Shown here: one piece after another, positions 1 through 8,609 of the stretch
Position numbering within the stretch: position 1 is the first letter of the stretch
Layout: every line of letters starts with the position of its first letter
Source: Dictyocoela muelleri
Lineage: Eukaryota; Microsporidia
NCBI GenBank assembly: GCA_016256075.1
Contig: SDVU01000258.1
Location: forward strand, 1-16,442
DNA: 16,442 nucleotides
Direction: 5' to 3'
Position numbers and translations under genes: made by a program
Notes under the pieces: generated by a model
The model's input: only the letters and a program-made list of their open reading frames with translations
What the model was told of the DNA's origin: nothing
Database searches by the model: none

Positions 1-110
1 TTTTTACATTTGTAATAGGGGTCAGTAAAAAAAAATTGTAGACCCAGTTTTACGTATGGCTTTCAGCCCACACCTCCAAATTATGTATAAAAACTCAAGC
101 ATAATTTAAC

Positions 111-124
111 GGTAAGAAGGAAGC
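111..124. repeat. Target-site duplication, SINE copy 1 (tail side)
   Basis: GGTAAGAAGGAAGC matches GGCAACAAGGAAGC at 580-593 in 12 of 14 positions. The two copies flank SINE copy 1 in direct orientation, as expected after target-primed reverse transcription. Confidence 0.75.
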
Positions 125-579
125 ATATATATATATTACATGCTGACAACAACCATAGCTGCCAACTCGGAGAGTTGTCTCCCACCATGGCCTTTAGACC
201 TTTGGTTCATGGTGTTTCAATAATACGTCGCTTCCTAAGCTGCCTAGAAGCCTAGCTGTATACGCGATTTTCGTTTTATCAATTACTCAGCAGTATACAG
301 GTAATTAGTGACTTTTCGTGATTTTTTTTCACTACTTTTTGCTGAGATGCGTCGCCGCACATATCTCCACACCTAGGAGAGTCTCTTCTGCCTTATTGTC
401 ATATTAGACCAAGTCTTAATCAGCTATACCACACTAGAACAGCTGTATATAAAACTATATTTCTATAGTTTTTGACCGCTTAATGTCATTCCCTCATTAT
501 TTATAAAAGAGTGACGTCAGCGGGATTCGAACCACGATACTTAAATTCACATTCAAGAGTTTTAACTACTGGGCTATCT
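125..579 (-). mobile_element. tRNA-derived SINE, copy 1 (full length)
   Basis: Read on the minus strand, this 455-bp element starts with a tRNA-like head: A box TAGCCCAGTAG (576-566) and B box GGTTCGAATCC (533-523), 43 bases apart, with a 6-bp anticodon-arm-like hairpin (CTTGAA/TTTAAG) between them. A body of about 370 bp follows and aligns along its whole length with copy 3 (3119-3595). It ends in TGTAAT and a (TA)n tail at 125-139. The 14-bp direct repeats at 111-124 and 580-593 flank it exactly. It has no open reading frame. The head, the simple-repeat tail and the duplication support a SINE over an LTR. It would need a LINE-type reverse transcriptase acting in trans, and none is visible here. 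Confidence 0.8.
523..576 (-). promoter_or_regulatory. Internal RNA polymerase III promoter (A and B boxes) of SINE copy 1
   Basis: A box TAGCCCAGTAG (consensus TRGCNNAGYGG, one mismatch) and B box GGTTCGAATCC (consensus GGTTCRANNCC, perfect) lie at normal tRNA spacing. The T stem and acceptor stem do not pair properly, so this is a promoter module rather than a functional tRNA. Confidence 0.75.
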
Positions 580-593
580 GGCAACAAGGAAGC
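580..593. repeat. Target-site duplication, SINE copy 1 (head side)
   Basis: GGCAACAAGGAAGC pairs as a direct repeat with 111-124, with two mismatches. It lies directly against the tRNA-like head of the minus-strand SINE. Confidence 0.75.
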
Positions 594-1200
594 TTCTAAA
601 ACTGTTAAATATGAACAATAAGTTTATAAAACAAAGGTTAATAGTTATAAGTGTAAAGAAGAGGGAAGCTACAGCAATGATTGTACAAATAAAAATGCGA
701 AATTGTATAGTTTTGAGCCAACGAGAAAAGAAGATTGTAAGTTAGATATTAATGATATCATTATTCAAGAGAGAGTGTTCCAAGCAATTTTTGATGCAAG
801 AGCTAGTGAGTCGTGAATAACTAGTAAATTGCTAAAAAGTTGCGGCACAAAGATATTAAGAATTTAAAGAATAAGTTACTCTAATAATAGAGAAAAAATC
901 ACATCAAAAGAGCGATAGATCTGAAATATCAATAAATGACAAAAACTATAATGAATCTATTAATATCGTTGACAATGAAAAGAACAAAGAAAATTTTATC
1001 GTAACAGATTAGTTAAAAAACTTAAATTAAAATTAAAATTAAAATTAAAATTAAAATTAAAATTAAAATTAAAAAGACCTATTGAGTGTACACTAGACAC
1101 AAAAGATCGGTGTGCGGTTGGCTGGAGTAGACTTAAAAGATCTCTAAAGGAGAAAGAAGAATTATTAGTTAATATTATCTCACGCGCCTAGCTCGAGACA
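594..1200 (+). mobile_element. Ty3/gypsy-like retroelement fossil A (gag end, zinc knuckle, protease)
   Basis: The plus strand at about 600-870 encodes a stretch resembling the end of gag: a zinc-knuckle-like segment (CKEEGSYSNDC) followed by a retropepsin-like segment (IFDARASES region). Around 1080-1180 there is a weak resemblance to the stretch that precedes reverse transcriptase in Ty3/gypsy pol (TLDTKD, then a lysine/arginine-rich helix). The copy is old and broken, with several breaks and a simple repeat grown inside it. No LTR or primer-binding site is recognisable. The minus-strand SINE copy 1 sits directly against its left edge, so the SINE may have inserted into it. Family assignment rests on motif order and on resemblance to the other fossils in the window. 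Confidence 0.55.
1023..1074. repeat. (ATTAAA)n microsatellite
   Basis: About eight head-to-tail copies of the hexamer ATTAAA lie inside fossil A. Confidence 0.9.
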
Positions 1201-1914
1201 TTTTTAAAAAATAGCTTAAAAATAGACAGGTAAAATTGAAACTCGATAAACATGCTAACAACTAAATATTGTAAACATTTCAAATGTTCATAATTAAAAA
1301 AATAATATAAATAAATTTTTTATTTTTGAATCAATTTAAAATTTAAAATTATTAATAATTTTTTATTTATGGATCAATCTTATATTTAGATATAAATAAA
1401 TGGTTAATTCGACATACATTTTTGAGCTAGGCAAAAATATTTTAAAATTTAAATTTTTTATATTTACATGTTAGATTTTATTTTTTTACTTTCATAAACA
1501 ATATTGGACACACCAAGGTTTAAGAACCTCAAAAAAATAAAAAAAGTAAAACCCACGAGGCATTCTAAAATTTATTGTCAGGTATAAATCAGAATAATTT
1601 TTGTGTATTAAATTTAACACCATATTTGGAAATTTTTGATAGTAAAAAAATATTAAATTTATATAAAATTGTTCTGGGATTAATAATTGCAAAAATATTC
1701 TATGGATATTTTGTTTTAAAACTTTTCATAACACATTTTTTAAGTTTCTAACCCGTTATATTACAAATTTATATCCATATTAGTCGATATTCCCCTTTAA
1801 ATAAACATATAATTTGTACTTATTCATATTTGTAATTTTTTTTAAAATTTTTTACCAAATAAATTTTATTTCATCAACAAAAATTTTTTTATATAAATTA
1901 TCTTTTTTATCTTG
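1201..1914. other. AT-rich spacer without recognisable genes
   Basis: This 714-bp stretch is very A+T rich with many A and T runs. I see no coding similarity, hairpin or repeat. A minus-strand open frame at 1492-1692 is rich in F, Y, I and L, as expected from composition alone. Confidence 0.6.
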
Positions 1915-2350
1915 AATCATTTCGTTTAGTGTGTACAATTTAATTTTTTTTGCATGATTACCGAGGTTCGATTCTACCATAGACTATTTTTAAATTATTT
2001 TTTAAAATGTCTCGCGTTGGAGCCGCGACAATATATAGCATTTTAATATACTGTTGTCTTTTTGTACTATATATGTGATGGATACTTGTTTTGCTATGGG
2101 AATTAAGCATAAGTGCTCTCCTATGTGCGGGAATAAGTAACGGCACAGTCACGGTAAAAAGTGTGGAGAATATGAAAAGACATCTAATTACATTTATACT
2201 GCCGAGTAATTGATATAACAGAAAATCGCGTATACAGCTAGGCCTGTTGGTAGCTTTGTAGTGATGTATTATTGAACACTTAAAACAAAGGTCTGATGAC
2301 ATTGGAGGCAGAAAATCACAGTGTGCAGCTATTTATGTAATTTGATCGTA
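1915..2350 (+). mobile_element. Divergent tRNA-derived SINE, copy 2 (variant head)
   Basis: From about 2060 to 2335 this aligns with the bodies of copies 1 and 3. Shared blocks include CGGTAAAAAGTG, GAGTAATTGATA, CGCGTATACAGCTAGGC, TGATGTATTATTGAACAC and the GCAGCTA end. Its head differs: a good B box (GGTTCGATTCT, 1965-1975) follows a weak A-box-like segment (1922-1932) at 43-base spacing, and the sequence after the B box does not match the GACGTCACTC block of the other copies. It ends in TGTAATTTG with no (TA)n run, and I see no convincing target-site duplication. It is older than the other copies, or a separate subfamily that took another tRNA-like head. Confidence 0.6.
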
Positions 2351-2967
2351 ATGAATATTTTTTTAACAAAACCACAATTTCGAACAAAAATTACAATATA
2401 AATATTATAAACTGAAATTTTTGTTTAATAACAGCCACATAGCCTTATATATATAGCATATAAGGCACATGTGTTTATTTTTAAAAATATATTACCACGG
2501 TCAATTTTTTACAAAAAATGAATTTTAATTTTAAATAGAATTTCATATGATCAATAATTTTGATTTAACGCAATTTCGATTTTATTCTCAAATTTTTTGT
2601 TATTTTATTTTTAGAATATTATATGTCATAGGTCGTAGCGGCAATCCTCCGTAGAAATTAATTAAAAAAACAATAAAAATTTTTTGGAATGCAAAAAAAA
2701 ATTTATGATAGTGTTATGGCCATAGACGCCAAACATAATACTTAATGGATTCAAGTTAATGATTTAATTATAAAATACATATACTTAATACCTAAATAAA
2801 ATTATTTTAGCTTAATAAAAAACCATCACCAAATCTCCGAAGTCTCCTCCCGAATTTTCTCAAAATTTTAATCAAAACTATATATAAATCATTTGGCCCC
2901 CGCTTGTCTTTACGAGGACAAAATGAAAATTCAATAAATAAATTTTTTCAAAATCAATCAATTTTAA
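2351..2967. other. AT-rich stretch upstream of fossil B
   Basis: No coding similarity is visible. A Ty3/gypsy element should have an LTR and leader here, upstream of the gag-like start near 2968. The segment at about 2893-2920 (TTTGGCCCCCGCTTGTC) is less AT-rich and could be a leader or primer-binding remnant, but I cannot match it to a tRNA 3' end. A short AT-rich inverted repeat lies near 2443-2466 (GCCTTATAT/ATATAAGGC). Confidence 0.4.
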
Positions 2968-3099
2968 TTATCTTATGGGTGAAAGCGTCGGTGAAGACCG
3001 ATACAACTTCAATTCAAGAGATAGAAGACTGTTAATGAGTAAGATTAACGAAGCGTTGAACAGTTTACAGACAACACAATATAATGTATTAACGATATC

Positions 3100-3118
3100 A
3101 AACTGCAACGATCGAATG
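3100..3118. repeat. Target-site duplication, SINE copy 3 (head side)
   Basis: AAACTGCAACGATCGAATG matches 3596-3614 in 17 of 19 positions and lies inside the gag-like region of fossil B. A long duplication of this kind is a hallmark of LINE-driven insertion. Confidence 0.85.
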
Positions 3119-3125
3119 ATCTAGA

Positions 3126-3180
3126 TAGCTCAGTGGTTTACACTCTTGAATGTAAAATCTAAGTATCGTGGTTCAAATCC
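3126..3180 (+). promoter_or_regulatory. Internal RNA polymerase III promoter (A and B boxes) of SINE copy 3
   Basis: Both boxes fit consensus at every position (TRGCNNAGYGG and GGTTCRANNCC) with the 44-base spacing of a tRNA gene. This copy has the strongest promoter match of the four. Confidence 0.8.
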
Positions 3181-3371
3181 CGCTGACGTCACTCTTTAAT
3201 AAATACTGAGGGGATGACATTAAGCGGTCATAACTATATAATTATAGTATGATATACAGTTGTTCCAGCCCGGTATATCTGATTAAGACTTGGTCTAATA
3301 TGACAGTGAAGCAGAAGGGTCACGCCTAGATGTGTGGGGATAGCTCGGCGAGACATCTCGGTAAAAAGTAG

Positions 3372-3414
3372 TGAAAAGCATAGATTCATGAAAAGCATAG
3401 ATTCATGAAAAGCA
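3372..3414. repeat. 17-bp tandem duplication inside SINE copy 3
   Basis: TGAAAAGCATAGATTCA occurs twice in a row (3372-3388, 3389-3405), followed by a 9-bp partial third copy. Copy 1 lacks it, so it arose in this copy or its lineage. Confidence 0.9.
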
Positions 3415-3595
3415 ACTAATTGCCTGTATCCTGCTAAGTCATTGATAAAACAGAAATCGCATATACAGCTGGGCTTCTAGGTAGCTTAGGAAGTGACGTA
3501 TTAATGGAACACCAAGAACCAAAGTTCACAGATCACGTTAGGAGACAACTCTCAGGGTAGTCAGCTATTGATTTTGTCAACATGTAATATAATAT

Positions 3596-3614
3596 AAACT
3601 GCAACATTCGAATG
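3596..3614. repeat. Target-site duplication, SINE copy 3 (tail side)
   Basis: AAACTGCAACATTCGAATG directly follows the TA-rich tail and repeats 3100-3118 with two mismatches. Confidence 0.85.
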
Positions 3615-4859
3615 TAGAAATGAATCATCATACCTGAAGATTACTCATAAGATAAATATATTAACTTCAATAAAAGATCAAGATGTTCTCCTTTGTTCAC
3701 GAACATTTAAAGAACTTGTAATAATCTGCAATTAAAACCGACACACAGTTACAAGTCTTAAGAAAAGTTAAGAGTTGACTATTCGACTTCAAATTAGCCC
3801 TCCTAGCGACCCTGACGGTTTTATTAATCTCATTATATAACAAAAATTTAAAAACGATACGGCCCACAGATATTTAAATGATTTATAAACATATGAAAAA
3901 AAAATTTTTATGCGATTCAAAAATACTTATGTGAGATATAAGAAAATTCAAGAAGCCGGTCTTTCTCAAGGATGTGACGAAGTAGTAATCAAATTCAAAT
4001 TTCAGAAAACCTTTTTTAAGGGTTTAAAAGTTAGAACCAAGCTGGAGATATACAAATACCTATAACATGACTTCGTAGATGTATTTGACTTTTTATCAAA
4101 TGCAGAAAATATGTTTATTGAAATACTGACACAAAACATATAAAACGATATGAAAACAAGTTCGGACTATGAAAATCATACCATGTTATCCGAAAAATCA
4201 AAGATGGGGTATTATAAAGATGAAAAGAAAAAAAGGAATACATTATGAACGAAAAATTAATAACCGTAATTTCCATCACACCAACACACATACAGATAAT
4301 TCGTGTTTAACCGTAAACAAAGATAAAGCATGATCTTAAACTAATAAGCTATCGCCTACAAAAATACAAATAATGAAATAAGGGAATCATAATGATAGCA
4401 AGATAGTTACCGTAAGTAAAACTATTACAAATCTAAACCCCATCATAATACCAATGAAAATTGTACAAAGGGAGTGCGTGTGCTTTTAGATATATGATAT
4501 ATCTACAATTATGTACCAGAAAATGAGCTTAAAAACATAGGACTATCAGATAATTTAACAAATCAAAAGATAATTAAAATGTCGAACGTAATAAAAACAC
4601 TCATAAACGAATTGATTGGGCATGAGTCTGCAATATATAGAAATTTTCATTCAAAAATAAGATATAGATTTCACATTTTGGACGAACTGAGCAATGCTTT
4701 CCTCTTAAGAATAAAATTATTGCATAATTACAAAATATTATTAGACATCAAAAATATGGCTCCTTATTTACCATAATTCCCGGTTTCCATAATTCAAAAA
4801 AAATTACCCCCCAAAATAATAGAAATCATCTGAATAAAAATTCAGACTAGCATCAATAT

Positions 4860-5803
4860 TCCTTCTGTGTGTAATTACATATTCCACCAAAAAATGACTC
4901 AAAACACATGGAAATATAATAAAATGATACATATGAACTGTTCTGTTAGATTGATAAAAGAAGGAGATGTATTTTATGCAGTAGAAGGTGATCATATGTA
5001 CACCAGTGAGATCAATAAAATTTATATCTTACAAATGAAAGAGATCCTTCAATATAAAATCAATAACAGACCACATTTGACAGGAAAAGATGCTTTCAAG
5101 GTTTCACTCAGAGACCCAGCCGTCTTTATAATTTTGAAATGTCTATATTATCAGATTCCATCATTCGATTCTTTGAAGACGTCTATATACAACTTTAAAA
5201 GTAAGATTCTTTCATCCTCAAACCTAAACGCTGAAAACTGGTATGCAAGTTATTTTGAACAAAAAAATGTTACTAGTATGTTATTAAATAATGTATTTTC
5301 AGTTGAAAAAATTGTTAAAATGTGGGGAATATGTTTTATAGGAAAAGTTTTCTAGACATGCACAAAAAAGAAAATTCAAATGAATATAAAATCAAATCAT
5401 CTTCGAACTTGTTCTTATAGTTGTATTCTTGTTTGATGAATTCAGAGGCCAGTCTTTTCCATTTATATATTGCTTTCTAAAAGATAAGACGGAGATACCT
5501 ATTATAGAATGTTGAACACAATCTAAAATTAGCTTGATATTAATTTTGATCCGAAAAAAATAAAATAGAATTTGTATTTTTTGCATATAATTCTGTAAAT
5601 TCTGTTTATCCTGAAACAGATGTTTCAGGCTGCTTTTTACATTTTGGCCGGGCAATATGGAGAAAGATAAATATTCTAGGATTAAACACATTATATGAAT
5701 AAAACACTAATTTTCGCTACGCAGTAGAAAAAATTAAAGCACTTGAATTGGTTCATCTAGAATTTATCGATTTATGCTATGAATATATTATAGAAATTTG
5801 GGT
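4860..5803 (+). pseudogene. MULE-family (Mutator-like) transposase, decayed
   Basis: The first open segment (ATG 4867, stop 5355, 162 codons) starts with a FLYWCH-like zinc-finger region: aromatic residues, then NCSVRLIKEGD and a GDH histidine after about 17 residues, as at the N terminus of many MULE transposases. Two more segments continue in the other frames. About 5411-5510 has VFLFDEFRGQSFPFIYCFLKDK, like the start of the MULE DDE domain. About 5574-5800 has the hallmark GCFLHFGRAIWRKI, then a VEKIKALELVHLEF block. At least two frameshifts and several stops break the gene. The DDE acidic positions are not all identifiable, and the C terminus is cut at palindrome 5802-6084. No MULE terminal repeats were found. 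The family call is good on motif order; activity is excluded. Confidence 0.65.
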
Positions 5804-6084
5804 CCTCCAACGGGTTACGCCCACTCTATTTTTAAATAATTCGTCTGCCGTAGACATAAATTCTCAAATTAATATTTGAAATAAGCGTAAAATCACAAGT
5901 TATTATCAGTTATTATACATCGTGAGCATGATTGTTTATAAAACTTCTAAATTTAAACACTCATGCACACTATGTATAATAACTGATAATAACATGTGAT
6001 TTTTCGATTATTTCAAATAAGAAATATAAACTTCCTCTTACGGATGACGATTTATTTAAAAATAGGTTGCATAACCCGGGGGAC
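5802..6084. mobile_element. Palindromic MITE, family M1, copy 1
   Basis: An inverted repeat of about 283 bp. The left end (GTCCTCCAACGGGTTACGC) and right end (GCATAACCCGGGGGAC) are imperfect reverse complements, and the arms continue through CTATTTTTAAATAA, a TTTGAAATAAGCG module, TTATTATCAGTTATTATACAT and a central region to near 5943. The first 100 bases of each arm match those of 8610-8961, so both belong to one family; the centres differ. There is no coding capacity. The right flank does not repeat the left flank, so no target-site duplication is secure. It may have truncated the MULE fossil. Confidence 0.7.
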
Positions 6085-6248
6085 TATTTTATTAATTAAT
6101 AAAAAAAATGTTTTTTTTACCCCCATGACAAAACGTATTAATATGTCTGAAGATCACGAATTCTTGCGTTACATAAGCCAAAAAAAAACATCGTGACAAT
6201 GTTGCAATTTTGGGAAATTATTCATGAAGAAAAATTGGTTGTTGCCGG
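6085..6248 (+). other. Short coding-like segment of uncertain origin
   Basis: The plus strand reads RINMSEDHEFLRYISQKK, then a stop and a cysteine-containing stretch before the foldback element starts. Position and character (acidic/aromatic start, then cysteines) would fit the first residues of the Merlin transposase whose remainder lies at 7766-8530, with the foldback element inserted between. The match is too short to prove this. It could equally be noise. Confidence 0.25.
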
Positions 6249-6442
6249 GCATCCAGCCCCCCTAAAAAACAGTAAAGTTATATTTTTTAGATTACAGTTC
6301 GATTCTTATTTGAAAAAGCTCAAAATGCGAGATCATTCTAAATATGTTACGACATATAATGCCCCCCTGCAAATACTGTCCATTATCAAATTAAATTTCA
6401 AATTTAAAAAATCAATTTTTGATAGTAAAAATAAATTAAGGG

Positions 6443-7065
6443 CCTCTCGACAAATAATGTCCCCCCTTTTTATTAAGAGAAAAATCAATTTTTTGATAAT
6501 GAATTTTATTAATAAAATAATTAAAACCGTGACCCTACAAATAATGTCCCCCCCTAATTTATTAATAAAAAATCAATTTTTTGATAATGAATTTTATTAA
6601 TAAAATAATTAAAACCGTGACCCTACAAATAATGTCCTCCCTCAATTTATTAATAAAAAAATCAATTTTTTGATAATGAATTTTATTAATAAAATAATTA
6701 AAACCGTTGTCACATATTGAGAATCTGTCTCTATGTGACTAATTGAACAAATCATAAACTGTTTAAATGATAGGGTATTTTTATCTTCCTATTTGTCTAT
6801 TTAATTATCTTATCTTAATTATGTTTCTAAATTAACTATTTAAGAAAAGTCATTCTGGAATATATGCATTACAATGACAACCCCAAAGGAGATTATGGTA
6901 AAGGTTTTAGAGAGGTCGATTCACTACATTTAGGCAATTCAATAAATATATTTACACAATAACATTTAAAGGGACGTCCACCTCATGTGGTTCGTGTCAA
7001 CAGTGACCCTACAAATAATGTCCTCCCCCAATTTATTAATAAAAAAATCAATTTTTTGATAATGA
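6443..7065 (+). repeat. 88-bp tandem repeat in the left arm of the foldback element
   Basis: Units carry the marker ACAAATAATGTCCNCCC, then an ATTTATTAATAAAAAATC stretch, TTTTGATAATGAATTTTATT and AATTAAAACCGTGACCCT. The marker GACCCTACAA recurs at 6531 and 6619, and at 7005 after the insert. A diverged first unit lies near 6450 (TCTCGACAAATAATG). The right arm has one unit of the GACCCTACAA type (near 7374) and one of the diverged type (near 7463), so the left arm has expanded. Confidence 0.85.
6708..7004. mobile_element. 297-bp insert of unknown type inside an 88-bp repeat unit
   Basis: The repeat unit is interrupted after AAAACCGT and resumes at GACCCTACAA. The inserted segment starts TGTCACATATTGAG and ends CGTGTCAACA(GT), is less AT-rich than its surroundings, and matches nothing else in the window. 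The TGT...ACA-like ends and length would fit a solo LTR, but the flanks show no clean 4-6-bp direct repeat. GTCACAT and ATGTGAC near its left end form a small hairpin. No coding sequence is visible. Confidence 0.4.
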
Positions 7066-7765
7066 ATTAATAAATAAAATTTTTTAGAAATTTTAGTTTA
7101 ATTATTTTTTTCATTTATTAATAATGTTTTTTAATTTTAAATTTTTAAAACAATTAACTAATTTTATTATTTCGCTGTTAATTTTTAACTGTTTGGTTCC
7201 CAAATATCACCGTTATAAGTGTCGCTATTGTTAAATTATTTAATTGAATATAAATTTATATTTTAAATCAAAAAACATTATTAATAAATAAAAAAAATTT
7301 GCTAAAATTTTTAAAAAAAATATTAATAAAATTTATTATCAAAAAATTGATTTTTTTATTAATAAATTAGGGGTGACATTATTTGTAGGCTCACGGTTTT
7401 AATTATTCTATTAATAAAATTTATTATCAAAAATTGATTTTTCTCTTAATAAAAAGGGGAGACATTATTTGTCGTGAGGCTCTTAATTAATTTTTACTAT
7501 ATAAAAATTGATTTTTTTAAATTTGAAATTTAATTTGATAATAGAAAGTATTTGCAGGGGGGCATTATATGTCGTAACAAAATATAAAAAAATTATATCA
7601 TATGAAGATTTTCAGAAACCCTCCATAAAATCTTATTATGATATAATTCCATATATTTGGAATTATCTCGTGATTTTGAGCTTATTTCAAATAAGAATCA
7701 TGTTGTATGCTCATAGGAGTAGGACTTTACTGTTTTTTTAGGGGGCTGGATGCACGTCAAGAACC

Positions 7766-8530
7766 GAAAAAATTTTAAACTATGTAAAAAGGCCATTAAA
7801 ATAAAAGAAAACACCTGTTATAACATTAGATGTCCTTGGAAGCGCCACGAATGTAAGCTACATTAATATCATTGATGATTGCTGCTTGAGAGGAAAAAAG
7901 TTTTTACCCTTCGTTTTTCTTAAGTTTTCTTTTTTTTATAAAAATAACTTCACAGCAAAATATGTAATGTAAAGCTGTAAGATAGGTAAAGAAATGTATT
8001 TAAGGATACTTTTATTGATCCCTTGTAAAATCTCTATATATTTTTTGACATATAAAAGGCAAATGGGGGGATCGCAATGGAGTTTAGAATAGATGAAACC
8101 TTATGGGCTCAAGGAAATACGGGTTCATGATATTGATAAAGCTTTTGGATTTTTGGTGATGTCGAATTTAAGACCGGATACTGTTATTGTGAGGTTGTAG
8201 AAAAAAAGAGACATATCCACATTGCATTCAATTATAAAGTCCCAAATAAAGTCCAAATCTTATGTGGTATCTGATAAATCGAGAGCATATTATGATTTAG
8301 AAAACATGCTGCGAGATAGTGTGTCCCATAAAGATTATTTTGCAGATCCTAAGTCCGAGGCAATTACTTAGCCAATTGAAAACCTGTGGGTGCATTAAAT
8401 TAAGCATTTTTCTATGGAATAAGTCTTAAAACACTACCTGATCATTTGAATATATCCATGTTCTTCCGAAATCAATAAGATTTGGAATTTGCTGATTTTC
8501 TGATTTTATAAATGAAATAAATATTTAGGA
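7766..8530 (+). pseudogene. Merlin (IS1016/ISXO2-like) transposase, nearly full length but broken
   Basis: Segments of a DDE transposase of the ISXO2/IS1595 type appear in order. The N-terminal zinc-binding part (CKKAIKIKENTCYN, then CPWKRHECK) lies at about 7780-7860. The INIIDDCCLRGKKFLPF stretch follows to about 7975. The first-aspartate region (FRIDETLWA) is near 8082. The RNase-H-like core is WIFGDVEFKTGYCYCEVVEK, DISTLHSIIKS and VVSDKSRAYYDLE (second acidic residue), with PIENLWVH near 8370 (third catalytic position). A C-terminal block LPDHLNISMFFRN and LEFADFL ends near 8510. The total span of about 255 codons is normal for the family. Several frameshifts and in-frame stops, for example TAG before PIENLW, rule out function. 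It lies between two palindromic elements, which may include its termini. Confidence 0.75.
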
Positions 8531-8609
8531 AAATATCTTTATTTCTTATTTTTTATATTGTTTATTAATAAGTTTTTTTAATCAAGTTTTTATAAATATT
8601 ATTTCATTA

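Larger units (their letters stand above)
3119..3595 (+). mobile_element. tRNA-derived SINE, copy 3 (full length)
   Basis: This 477-bp element is the best-preserved copy. The tRNA-like head has a perfect A box TAGCTCAGTGG (3126-3136) and a perfect B box GGTTCAAATCC (3170-3180), 44 bases apart, exactly as in a tRNA. The body from 3181 aligns end to end with the reverse complement of copy 1 and, in its first 180 bp, with copy 4. The tail is TGTAATATAATAT. A 19-bp direct repeat (3100-3118 and 3596-3614) flanks it, so it landed in the gag-like part of fossil B and is younger than that fossil. An internal 17-bp tandem duplication at 3372-3414 is specific to this copy. Two mismatches in 19 between the duplications suggest a fairly old insertion. 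Confidence 0.85.
2968..4796 (+). mobile_element. Ty3/gypsy-like retroelement fossil B (gag and protease), split by a SINE
   Basis: A gag-like open stretch starts near 2968 (MGESVGEDRYNF) and is interrupted at 3119 by SINE copy 3. Gag-like sequence resumes after 3615; the stretch near 3900-4130 has capsid-like character (FFKGLKVRTKLEIYKY, then a DVFDFLSNAENMF helix). A protease-like region occupies about 4470-4776, with a flap and C-terminal block typical of Ty3/gypsy retropepsins (YVPENELKNIGL; FHILDELSNAFLLRIK). Pol beyond protease is absent, and at about 4800 the sequence passes into a MULE fossil. The copy is old and broken, with many breaks besides the SINE insertion. No paired LTRs were found. 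Confidence 0.6.
6249..7754. mobile_element. Foldback-type element with long inverted repeats
   Basis: The termini GCATCCAGCCCCCCTA (from 6250) and TAGGGGGCTGGATGC (to 7754) are inverted. The arms stay complementary for hundreds of bases (ACGACATATAATGCCCCCCTGCAAATACT on the left has its reverse complement at about 7546-7576) up to a loop of roughly 100 bp near 7150-7245. The left arm carries extra copies of an 88-bp tandem unit (6443-6707, resuming at 7005) and a 297-bp unrelated insert. The right arm carries about 85 bp near 7590-7670 that the left lacks. Open frames at 6193-6600 and 7508-7741 are by-products of the repeats. It resembles Foldback-type transposons in architecture only. The superfamily is unknown and no target-site duplication is clear. 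Confidence 0.7.

Noticed and set aside
125-579. Solo LTR of a Ty3/gypsy element
   Set aside because: The ends loosely resemble TG...CA, but the flanking duplications are 14-19 bp, the element ends in a TA-rich tail past the CA, and the strand disagrees with the neighbouring retroelement fossil.
1958-2302. Minus-strand open frame of 114 codons
   Set aside because: It lies entirely in SINE copy 2, antisense to it, with no recognisable protein pattern.
3119-3200. Functional tRNA gene
   Set aside because: The A and B boxes and their spacing are tRNA-like, but the T stem and acceptor stem do not pair, and the same unit recurs with a body of about 400 bp and target-site duplications.
5392-5691. 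Minus-strand open frame of 99 codons
   Set aside because: Antisense shadow of the MULE transposase relic.
6193-6600. Plus-strand open frame of 135 codons
   Set aside because: Most of it is the 88-bp tandem repeat and the foldback arm read in frame; the repeated residues come from the repeat, not from a protein.
7508-7741. Plus-strand open frame of 77 codons
   Set aside because: It lies in the right arm of the foldback element, which is the inverse of the left arm.
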